The notes below the pieces were generated by a model, which was not told the DNA's origin, ran no database searches, and saw only the letters and a list, made by a program, of their open reading frames with translations. Below, piece by piece: positions 15,492-23,689 of a stretch of 64,000 nucleotides of DNA (position 1 is the stretch's first letter; the number at the start of each line of letters is the position of its first letter). Made by a program: the position numbers and the translations under genes. The stretch lies in NCBI GenBank assembly GCA_002690915.1, contig NZGF01000075.1, positions 1 to 64,000 on the forward strand, read 5' to 3'. The DNA is from Crocinitomicaceae bacterium (GTDB lineage Bacteria; Bacteroidota; Bacteroidia; Flavobacteriales_D; Sanyastnellaceae).

Positions 15492-16574
15492 ATGCGCATG
15501 ATTCAACGCAGCTGGAAAATCGGGGGAATTGCCTTGCTCGCATACGTTTTATGGACCACATTCACGGTGCCTCTTGGCCCCGGTCTATTAGAATTTCGTG
15601 AGCTGGAGTTTCGTGAGCGGAATGAAGCCGCATTTAGCGCTGCCAACACAAATCGAATTGAGACGTATGAGCTCATTGGACTTGGCACGCATTGGACGGT
15701 GCAGCCGGAAGAGCTTCGCCTTTTCATTCGTAAAGGCGACCAAATCGCACCACTGCCTGTGATCGATGTCATTGACGACACCCATGCGCAGGTAGCGTTG
15801 CTTTTGCCGGATACACTTCCATCACAAGCATGGGACGTGCTCATCAACCATCCCGTCGACGGGACGCTTTTCCTCCAAAACGGGTTGTTTGTAAGCGGAT
15901 TCGTCGTGGATGAGTCGGCTCGGCTACCCCGACCGCAATTCGAGGAGCGAATCGCTGACCTGCCCCACCATTTCCCTTTCCAGCCGCGTATCTTCGAGAC
16001 GATTCGGAACCTCATGCTGCATGTGCCCATGTGGTTCACAATGTTCTTGTTGATGGGCATCGCTTTTGTAGCCTCCATCCGGCAGTTGAGTCAAAAAGCA
16101 GGTGGCTCAAGTCTTTTCGACTTGCGGGCAGAAGCCAGTGTGCAGGTAGGGATGATGTTCGGTGTTTTGGGACTTTTGACCGGTAGTCTTTGGGCCCGTT
16201 ACACGTGGGGCGCTTGGTGGGTTGATGATCCACAACTTAACGGAGCGTTGGTAACTGTATTGGTCTATGCAGGCTATTTGATTTTGCGCGGTTCCGTGGA
16301 GGACGAGCGGCTGAAGGCGCGGCTCGCTGCGGTGTATAACTTATTTGCGTTTGTCATTCTCATGATCCTCCTCATGGTCCTTCCGCGATTTACCGAGAGC
16401 CTTCACCCAGGTAAAGGAGGCAATCCTGGGTTTAACAGCTACGACTTGGACAGTTCGCTCAGGGCCGTTTTCTATCCGGCCGTGCTGGGCTGGATGCTAC
16501 TTGGCACCTGGATGTACCGCATCCGTTTGCAAGCGACCCAATTGAATCGGAAATTGCATAGACTCAACGAATGA
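15492..16574 (+). CDS. ccmC: Cytochrome c assembly protein CcmC (CcsA family) with a long N-terminal extension
   Basis: FETIRNLMLHVPMWFTMFLLMGIAF, GSLWARYTWGAWWVDDPQLNGALVTVLVYAGYLILRG; about 165 residues precede the canonical domain. Confidence 0.88.
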   Translation: MRMIQRSWKIGGIALLAYVLWTTFTVPLGPGLLEFRELEFRERNEAAFSAANTNRIETYELIGLGTHWTVQPEELRLFIRKGDQIAPLPVIDVIDDTHAQVALLLPDTLPSQAWDVLINHPVDGTLFLQNGLFVSGFVVDESARLPRPQFEERIADLPHHFPFQPRIFETIRNLMLHVPMWFTMFLLMGIAFVASIRQLSQKAGGSSLFDLRAEASVQVGMMFGVLGLLTGSLWARYTWGAWWVDDPQLNGALVTVLVYAGYLILRGSVEDERLKARLAAVYNLFAFVILMILLMVLPRFTESLHPGKGGNPGFNSYDLDSSLRAVFYPAVLGWMLLGTWMYRIRLQATQLNRKLHRLNE

Positions 16575-16777
16575 TAATGCTCCATACCCTCTTACAAGCG
16601 AACCCCATTGAAGGCTTTTTCTTTGGTAGCGGCAAATCCATGGTTGTCGGTGGCGTGGCCGTCATCATCATCTTGGGCCTTGGACTCTGGATGTGGCGCA
16701 TGGAAGTTCGCATTCAGCGGTTAGATGAGGCAGTCACTCGGCAGGCGAATGGGTCCAATGAATCTACCACGGCATGA
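16571..16777 (+). CDS. CcmD-like small membrane protein
   Basis: 68 aa, single TM (VVGGVAVIIILGLGLWMWRMEVRIQRLDE), overlaps ccmC and ccmE by 4 nt. Confidence 0.6.
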   Translation: MIMLHTLLQANPIEGFFFGSGKSMVVGGVAVIIILGLGLWMWRMEVRIQRLDEAVTRQANGSNESTTA

Positions 16778-17184
16778 AGCGCACTCACATCCTTAGTTTG
16801 CTCCTTGTCGCTGCATTGATTGGTTCATTTATCGCGACGTTCACCAGCACCAGCCGGAGCGTCAACTTCGCAGAGGCGACCCAGTTTGCAGGTGAAGAAT
16901 GTAAAGTTTCCGGAACACTGAATACTGCGTTCCCAGTGGAATACAACCCCGAGATCGACCCCACGAAGACCGTTTTCCACATGTTCGATGCCACCGGCGC
17001 TTCAAGGCGTGTGGTTTTGAACCAACCCAAACCCACCGGATTGGAGAACAGCGAAAGCATCGACTTATACGGCAGCGTCAACGGCGAAGAATTTCACGCC
17101 ACTGAGATGCTCATGAAGTGCCCCTCCAAGTATAACGAGAACAACCACGTCCTCATGGGTGAGGACCTCCGAATAGAGGGCTGA
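16774..17184 (+). CDS. ccmE: Cytochrome c maturation heme chaperone CcmE (CxxxY variant)
   Basis: N-terminal TM, OB-fold-like V.GTL...; heme-site region MLMKCPSKYNENN; between ccmD-like and ccmF. Confidence 0.85.
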   Translation: MKRTHILSLLLVAALIGSFIATFTSTSRSVNFAEATQFAGEECKVSGTLNTAFPVEYNPEIDPTKTVFHMFDATGASRRVVLNQPKPTGLENSESIDLYGSVNGEEFHATEMLMKCPSKYNENNHVLMGEDLRIEG

Positions 17185-19964
17185 TGGAATACCTCGGGGA
17201 ATGGACCGGCACCGCCACACTCGGCCAGGGCCTCATCGCCTTGGCATTTGGCGCCTCATTTGTTGCATTAATAGCCTTTCTCTGCGGATGGAAATCCATC
17301 GGGCGAAAAGCGCTGTACGTTCATGCAACAAGCACCTTCGCGGTGATCGCGTTGATCTTCATGTTGTTCATCGCCCACCGCTACGAGTTTGAGTACATCT
17401 GGAAGCACCTGAATAACGAAATGCCCATGCGCTTCATCTTCAGCGCATTCTGGGGCGGGCAAGAAGGGGGATTCTTGTTGTGGATGTTCTGGCACAATGT
17501 TCTAGGCCTCGTGCTGTTGCGGTCGGATTCGAAGTGGCACAATGCGGTACTAGCCACCGTTGCGGCCATAGAGCTTTTCTTGACTTCCATGCTGCTTGGG
17601 GTCTACTTTGGTAATTTCCAGCTGGGCCTCGACCCGTTCTTGCTATTGCGGGACGCTCCCAGCAATGCCGGACTGCCTTGGACGGCTCGGTCAGATTACC
17701 TCACGGCCTTCCCAATGTTCCAGGACGGACAAGGCCTGAATCCTCTCCTTCAGAATTACTGGATGACAATCCATCCTCCTACCCTCTTTTTGGGGTTTGC
17801 CTCGACGTCCATTCCATTCGCCTATGCACTGGCTGGATTGGCCAATCGCAAGGACCGATCGTGGATGAAGCCCGCCTTACGCTGGTCTATCTTCGGAATT
17901 GGCATCCTCGGCACGGGTATATTGATGGGTGGCGCCTGGGCTTACGAGGCGCTGAGCTTTGGCGGATTCTGGGCGTGGGATCCGGTGGAGAATTCTTCAC
18001 TTGTGCCGTGGCTCACACTGGTCGCCGGAGCCCACCTTCTGCTTATCAACCGCAACAGGAACAAGCCCATGGCTCTGTTCAGTACGTATTATTTCCTGCT
18101 GATCTCATTCTTGCTGGTCTTATACAGCACGTTCCTGACCAAATCTGGCGTCCTAGGCGACACATCGGTCCACAGTTTTGTCGATAGCGGCATCCTTCCG
18201 CAATTGCTGGTTTATGTATTGAGCTTTGTGGGGCTCGCTCATTTCATGCTTTTGCGGTCAACAGCTTGGAAATCCGCTTTTGGCGGTATCATCGTCCTCT
18301 TGCTCTTGGTGGCGATAAAGGGATGGGTTGTTGAAGCCATCGGGGGTTTCCTCGCCCTTTTACTCGTCACGTCAGTCAAAGCCTACAGGACGGATTTTGA
18401 ACGCACAGAAGAAGAAGAATCCATCTGGAGCCGGGAATTTTGGATGTTTGTAGGCTCGTTGCTTTTCTTGGTCAGTGCTGCCCATATCACGTGGCAAACA
18501 AGCCTCCCCGTTTTCAATCGCTTTCTCGAGCCCTTTAGTCCGTTGCTCTCGCAATGGGGTGAATCATGGAACAGCCAAGTTCTACTGGACTTGAGCAAGC
18601 ACAACCTCGCACCCGGAACCGATTTGGACCAGACGTACCACTTGGTACAGGTCCCGCTAGCCGTCCTGCTCATGGCGGTGATGGGCTTGGCGCAATGGCT
18701 CAAGTACAAATCCACCGACATCAAAACCGTCGCGAAGAATTTGTTTTACGCCACGGCGCTCAGTACCGTGGCGACAGGCGCACTCATCTGGGCTTATCCG
18801 TTTGAATGGTGGGAACTTCCACGGGTCGCCTTGCTTTTCACTGCGCTTTTCGCTGTGTTCTCCAATGCCCATTACATCCTGCGCATGGCACGTACAAAAT
18901 GGAAGCGATGGGGATCGCCCGTGGCGCATGTTGGATTTGGCTTGGTGATTTTCGGTGCGGTGCTCAGCACGAGCCAGAAAGACGTCATTTCTCAGAACCA
19001 AATCGGTGATATCAGCACCCTCAACGAAGAGCTAAATAACCGCGAGGACCTGCTCATCATGGAAGGCGACACGCTCTCCATGGGGCCCTACTTTGTCAGT
19101 TACCGCGACCGCTACCAGGAAGGTATCCACGTCAAGTTCAGAATGGATTACTTCGAAAAGGCACCTCACACCTACCACGCTGGAGATGTGGTCTTTTTTG
19201 ATGGTATGGTCTTCGAGTCCAAAGAAACGCACAAGGCATCGCCGCAATTTTCAGATGATCTTGAAAATCACTGGATGTTCATTCCATTTCCCAACGAACG
19301 CCAAGCCAAAACTGCCCAGTTGTGGAAGGCAGGTGTCCCCGGGGAGAGGCTGTTCACGCTTGAACCGCGCATTCAGCTCAACGAGCAAATGGGCAACGCC
19401 CCTGAACCAGATACGAAGCACTGGCTCCACAAGGACCTGTACACACACATCAAGTGGGGCCGTGTGTCACCTCCTGAGACCGACGAAGAAGGCTGGATGG
19501 GCGGGAGAACCCACACCATTCAAGTTGGCGACAGCATGCTCGTTGGACACACCCTGTTGACCATTGATAGTTTGCGCGCCGTATTGGACGATGAAAAGCC
19601 CAGCCGGGGCCTGCTGCAAAAGGATCTGGCTATTGCCGCATGCGTAAGCCTCAAAAACAAGGAGCGCGACACCCCACACCAACCACTTTATATCGTGCGC
19701 GACAGCACAATCATCCCCGACCTGTATCAAGCTGAAGCCTACGGCATTAAGATGCGGATTGAAACGTTCGATCCACAGGCCGAAACCCTCGAGATGACCG
19801 TGTGGGAGCACGAGTCAGTACGCCGCGATTTTGTAGTGATGCAGGCATCCATTTTTCCCTTGATCAATGTTCTTTGGCTTGGGTGCATTCTCATGGCTAT
19901 CGGTACGTTAATGGCCGTCTGGAGCCGATGGGAAGCGGACGCAAAATCCCGACACCATGCCTGA
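17184..19964 (+). CDS. ccmF: Cytochrome c-type biogenesis protein CcmF
   Basis: 926 aa; SFGGFWAWDPVENSSLVPWLTLVAGAHLLL (WWD-type motif), YWMTIHPPTLFLGFAS, STFLTKSGVLGDTSVHSF. Confidence 0.96.
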   Translation: MEYLGEWTGTATLGQGLIALAFGASFVALIAFLCGWKSIGRKALYVHATSTFAVIALIFMLFIAHRYEFEYIWKHLNNEMPMRFIFSAFWGGQEGGFLLWMFWHNVLGLVLLRSDSKWHNAVLATVAAIELFLTSMLLGVYFGNFQLGLDPFLLLRDAPSNAGLPWTARSDYLTAFPMFQDGQGLNPLLQNYWMTIHPPTLFLGFASTSIPFAYALAGLANRKDRSWMKPALRWSIFGIGILGTGILMGGAWAYEALSFGGFWAWDPVENSSLVPWLTLVAGAHLLLINRNRNKPMALFSTYYFLLISFLLVLYSTFLTKSGVLGDTSVHSFVDSGILPQLLVYVLSFVGLAHFMLLRSTAWKSAFGGIIVLLLLVAIKGWVVEAIGGFLALLLVTSVKAYRTDFERTEEEESIWSREFWMFVGSLLFLVSAAHITWQTSLPVFNRFLEPFSPLLSQWGESWNSQVLLDLSKHNLAPGTDLDQTYHLVQVPLAVLLMAVMGLAQWLKYKSTDIKTVAKNLFYATALSTVATGALIWAYPFEWWELPRVALLFTALFAVFSNAHYILRMARTKWKRWGSPVAHVGFGLVIFGAVLSTSQKDVISQNQIGDISTLNEELNNREDLLIMEGDTLSMGPYFVSYRDRYQEGIHVKFRMDYFEKAPHTYHAGDVVFFDGMVFESKETHKASPQFSDDLENHWMFIPFPNERQAKTAQLWKAGVPGERLFTLEPRIQLNEQMGNAPEPDTKHWLHKDLYTHIKWGRVSPPETDEEGWMGGRTHTIQVGDSMLVGHTLLTIDSLRAVLDDEKPSRGLLQKDLAIAACVSLKNKERDTPHQPLYIVRDSTIIPDLYQAEAYGIKMRIETFDPQAETLEMTVWEHESVRRDFVVMQASIFPLINVLWLGCILMAIGTLMAVWSRWEADAKSRHHA

Positions 19965-20724
19965 GAAAGCACCTCGGGTCATCTTGTTTGGCAGCGGCAA
20001 CGTCGCCACTTCACTCGGCAGGGCTTGGGAAGCCAGCGGTGTAATCATAGCAGGATTTTGCAACCGTGGAGGTATCGTTCCTCGAGGATTCAAAAGTACG
20101 CATGCTCCCTGCTTCACAAGCGCATCCGACATCGATGTTGCTGCCGATTATGCATTGATTGCTGTGCGGGATGAAGTTGTTTTCCCGATCATTAAACAGC
20201 TTCCTCCAAATCTTACCCCCATCCATTTCAGCGGCGCCCAAACCGATCCGGACAACGGCGGAGTCATATGGTGCGCACAAAGCATCCAGCCCAACGATCC
20301 GGAGCTTGTAGGCAACATCCCCATGGTCATTACTGCCAACGATGCAGCCGTACTGGAAGAGTTGACCGCATTCGCAGGGCGCATCTCCAGCTGCCTCTTC
20401 CCTACTACCGAGGAAAAGCGCCAAAAGGGACATCTTACTGCCGTGTTTGCGGTCAACTTCACCAACCACGCCCTCGCTGTGGCTCAGGAATTGGCGGAGC
20501 AAGCTGAACTCCCATGGGACTGGTTTGTACCCATGATCGAAGCCATGAGTCAGGGAGCGATTGACGGAAAAGCGTACGAACGGCAAACCGGCCCCGGTCT
20601 ACGCCGAGAACAGACCATTATCCTCTCACAAATCGAGGCACTCAAAGCACACCCCAACTGGCAAAAATTGTACCAAGCGGCTACAGCCAGCATCCAAAAT
20701 CTTCACGACACTCCTTCTCCATGA
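19957..20724 (+). CDS. Rossmann-like plus DUF2520 domain oxidoreductase-like protein
   Basis: PRVILFGSGNVATSLGRAWEASG...; HFSGAQ...; AVFAVNFTNHALAVAQEL...TGPGLRRE..T. Confidence 0.8.
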   Translation: MPEKAPRVILFGSGNVATSLGRAWEASGVIIAGFCNRGGIVPRGFKSTHAPCFTSASDIDVAADYALIAVRDEVVFPIIKQLPPNLTPIHFSGAQTDPDNGGVIWCAQSIQPNDPELVGNIPMVITANDAAVLEELTAFAGRISSCLFPTTEEKRQKGHLTAVFAVNFTNHALAVAQELAEQAELPWDWFVPMIEAMSQGAIDGKAYERQTGPGLRREQTIILSQIEALKAHPNWQKLYQAATASIQNLHDTPSP

Positions 20725-21245
20725 TCGCCCTTAATCCAGCCAAGCTCAAAACCATACGATTGCTCGCCTTTGACTACGATGGCGTTTTTACCGATGGAAC
20801 CATACTCATTGATTCTGATGGCAAAATGCTTCGCCAAGGACACGCCAAGGACGGATTCGCCATCCAATGGGCCATGAAACAAGGGCTCCCCATTGCCATT
20901 GTATCCGGCGGTAAGGAAGCCAGCGTTGAAGAACGCATGCGCGGCTTGGGAGTGAAAGAAGTCCACCTGAGCAGCCACGATAAGATTGCGGTGCTGCAAG
21001 ACATCGCAACGCGAACAGGCATCGCCTTGAACGAAATGGCCTACATGGGAGACGACATGCCCGATATTCCAGCCCTGCAAGCCGTGGGGCTCTCCTGCTG
21101 CCCCTGCGACGCGGCTGAAGACGTCTTACCTGTTTGCGACCACGTAAGTGATTTGCCCGGAGGTAAGGGCTGCGTTCGGGAATTGATTGAATCCCACATG
21201 AAGGCCAACGGCATTTGGCAAGGCGAAGGGTTGGTGAATTGGTGA
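20721..21245 (+). CDS. kdsC: 3-deoxy-D-manno-octulosonate 8-phosphate phosphatase (KdsC-type HAD)
   Basis: LLAFDYDGVFTDGTI...KDGFAIQWAMKQGLPIAIVSGG...YMGDDMPDIPALQAVGLSCCPCDA. Confidence 0.92.
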   Translation: MIALNPAKLKTIRLLAFDYDGVFTDGTILIDSDGKMLRQGHAKDGFAIQWAMKQGLPIAIVSGGKEASVEERMRGLGVKEVHLSSHDKIAVLQDIATRTGIALNEMAYMGDDMPDIPALQAVGLSCCPCDAAEDVLPVCDHVSDLPGGKGCVRELIESHMKANGIWQGEGLVNW

Positions 21246-21305
21246 TAAACCTTCTGCACTTCACACTCCGCTCACTGCACAATCCACTTAACTTCGCGAA
21301 CATCC

Positions 21306-23186
21306 ATGGATAAAAATCAAATTATAGGTATTGTCCTCATGGTGCTGTTGTACATCGGATACATCTGGTACACAACACCCACGGAGGAAGACCGATTGGA
21401 GGCCATTGCGGCCCAAGAAGAGCAAATCGAACAGGACCGGCTCGACAGCGTCGCCCGAGTCGATGAGGCAGCATTTCAGGCTCAGCTGCGGGAGCAACCT
21501 AAGGCAACGAATTCGGCCAGCACCGATGACCTCACTGCGTCTCTCGTAAGCCGTTTCGGAGGATTGGCCAGTGCAGCCCTTGGTGAAGACAGCACATATA
21601 CCCTCGCTTCCGATGGTGTAACCGTCATTTTCAGCAGCCGCGGTGGCCTGCTCTCCGGTGCTGAGCTATCAGGATACAAACGCTATCAATCGGAAGAAAT
21701 GGTGCGCCTCTGGAAAGAGGAAAACAGCGCCATGACCGTGGCATTTGAATTCAAAGAAGTAGCCGGCGAATTGAACCTAAGTGATTTTCACTTTGAAGCC
21801 GAAGCACAACGCGAAAATAGCATCGCGCTTGTGAGCCGTTCCTCCGAAGGCCAAAGCATCCGATGGGAACACGAACTCAACGGCTTCACCCTCACTTCTC
21901 ATTTGTCGTTCGAGGGCTTCGATTCCTCACTGGGTGACAACTTTGTCTTCAAATGGGACGCCGTAGGCATGCCCAACGAAAAAGGCATCGATTGGGAGCG
22001 CCAACACAGCAGCATCTACTACAAGGAAGTGGGCATGGGCCGGGATTACCTGACCGACGGGCAAAGCAAGGACCTTATCACCGACGAACCCCTGGAGTGG
22101 CTGGCATTTAAGCAAAACTTCTTCTCGGCAATCGTACGCAATGAAGGCAACTTCCTACGCGGTGCGAGCTTGAAGACGGTCGTGCCTGAAGAAGATTCAA
22201 CCGTAACCATGGCGTACGCTGCCGCCTTGCCTTTTGAGGCGAAGCGGCTCGGCACTGTGGTGATGAGCAACTTCCAATTCTACCTGGGGCCGAATGAGCA
22301 GGATAAATTGGAATCCCTCGGTTGGGAAGAAGCCGACCGCATCATCGACTACGGCTGGTGGATCTTCGGCTGGGTCAACCGCAACGCAATTTTACCCCTT
22401 TACAACTTGCTCGCGTCTCACGTAGCATCCGTGGGAATCATCGTTCTAATCATCACCTTGATCATTAAATTGGCTTTGTCTCCGGTCACTTGGAAGAATT
22501 TCATGTCTTCGGCGAAAATGCGTGTACTGCGACCGGAGATTGACGAAATCAACTCCAAGCACGAAGACGATCCCATGGCGCGACAGCAAGAAACCATGGC
22601 ATTGTATCGAAAGACAGGTGTAAACCCACTTGCCGGATGCCTTCCGGCCTTGTTACAGATGCCAATCCTCTATGCGATGTTCCGGTTCTTCCCGTCAAAC
22701 ATCGACATGCGCGGACAGTCCTTTTTGTGGGCGGATGACTTGGGGGCATATGACAGCGTATTCGACTTACCCTTTTCTATACCGTTCTATGGAGCACACG
22801 TTAGTGGGTTTACCTTTTTAATGGCTATCAGCACGTTCTTTTACATGCGCTTGACCGTGGCCAATCAGCCGCCGCAACCACAGCAGCCGGGCATGCCTAA
22901 TATGAAGGTCATTCAACAGATGTTCCCGTTCATGATGCTCTTCTTCTTTAATAAATTCGCCTCGGGTTTAAGCCTTTACTATCTAACGGCCAACATCGTA
23001 AGTATGGGTCAGATGCTCGTCATCAAGCAATTCTTAATCGATGAGGACAAAATCCGAGACCGCATCGAAGAGAACAAAGCAAAGCCGCGCAAAAAATCCA
23101 GCTTCCAAGAGCGGCTTGAGCAACTGCAAAAAGAGCAGACCGCCAAGACAAAGGAAATAAAAGCCAAAAAGAAGAAGCGCAAGTGA
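21306..23186 (+). CDS. yidC: Membrane protein insertase YidC
   Basis: MDKNQIIGIVLMVLLYIGYIWYTTPT; periplasmic domain; KLALSPVTWKNFMSSAKMRVLRPEI...TGVNPLAGCLPALLQMPILYAMFRFFP; basic C-terminus. Confidence 0.97.
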   Translation: MDKNQIIGIVLMVLLYIGYIWYTTPTEEDRLEAIAAQEEQIEQDRLDSVARVDEAAFQAQLREQPKATNSASTDDLTASLVSRFGGLASAALGEDSTYTLASDGVTVIFSSRGGLLSGAELSGYKRYQSEEMVRLWKEENSAMTVAFEFKEVAGELNLSDFHFEAEAQRENSIALVSRSSEGQSIRWEHELNGFTLTSHLSFEGFDSSLGDNFVFKWDAVGMPNEKGIDWERQHSSIYYKEVGMGRDYLTDGQSKDLITDEPLEWLAFKQNFFSAIVRNEGNFLRGASLKTVVPEEDSTVTMAYAAALPFEAKRLGTVVMSNFQFYLGPNEQDKLESLGWEEADRIIDYGWWIFGWVNRNAILPLYNLLASHVASVGIIVLIITLIIKLALSPVTWKNFMSSAKMRVLRPEIDEINSKHEDDPMARQQETMALYRKTGVNPLAGCLPALLQMPILYAMFRFFPSNIDMRGQSFLWADDLGAYDSVFDLPFSIPFYGAHVSGFTFLMAISTFFYMRLTVANQPPQPQQPGMPNMKVIQQMFPFMMLFFFNKFASGLSLYYLTANIVSMGQMLVIKQFLIDEDKIRDRIEENKAKPRKKSSFQERLEQLQKEQTAKTKEIKAKKKKRK

Positions 23187-23680
23187 TGCGACGAACACTA
23201 CTCGGTCTTTCTTGGTTGGGAATACTATGCTGCCTGTTCCTAGGCTGTGCCCGCGAAAACAGCAGCATGGTCTCAACAGAAGAGGCATTCCTACCTGCCC
23301 TCTATAAGAAAACCATGTGCTTCGGCCCGTGCCCTGCCTTTACATTCGAGGTGGCTGGGACAGGAGCCGCTACCCTCTCCATTGATCGGCCATTGCGGAA
23401 TGGTCCATTGAGTAAATTGAACCCGGGCGTTTACCGTGCTCAGATGTTTGATGCTAGCGCATGGAATGCCCGCCTTCAAGCTGCTGCTGATGAAGTGCAG
23501 TACAACAGCCTTGACTCGCTTTACGATAACCAGCGTATCACCGACCTGCCGGCCACCATCACTGAGTGGGCTGGAAAATCGGTCACCAACCGGTACAATG
23601 GTCCTGATTTAACTCCTTTTTACGCCACTTTTGATGAGGCGATGGCCGCATTGAAATGGCTCCCTAATGAAACCAAGTAA
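23183..23680 (+). CDS. DUF6438-like lipoprotein
   Basis: Lipobox LGC after hydrophobic N-terminus; KKTMCFGPCPAFTFEVAGTG; overlaps yidC by 4 nt. Confidence 0.65.
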   Translation: MMRRTLLGLSWLGILCCLFLGCARENSSMVSTEEAFLPALYKKTMCFGPCPAFTFEVAGTGAATLSIDRPLRNGPLSKLNPGVYRAQMFDASAWNARLQAAADEVQYNSLDSLYDNQRITDLPATITEWAGKSVTNRYNGPDLTPFYATFDEAMAALKWLPNETK

Positions 23681-23689
23681 TCCCCAATT

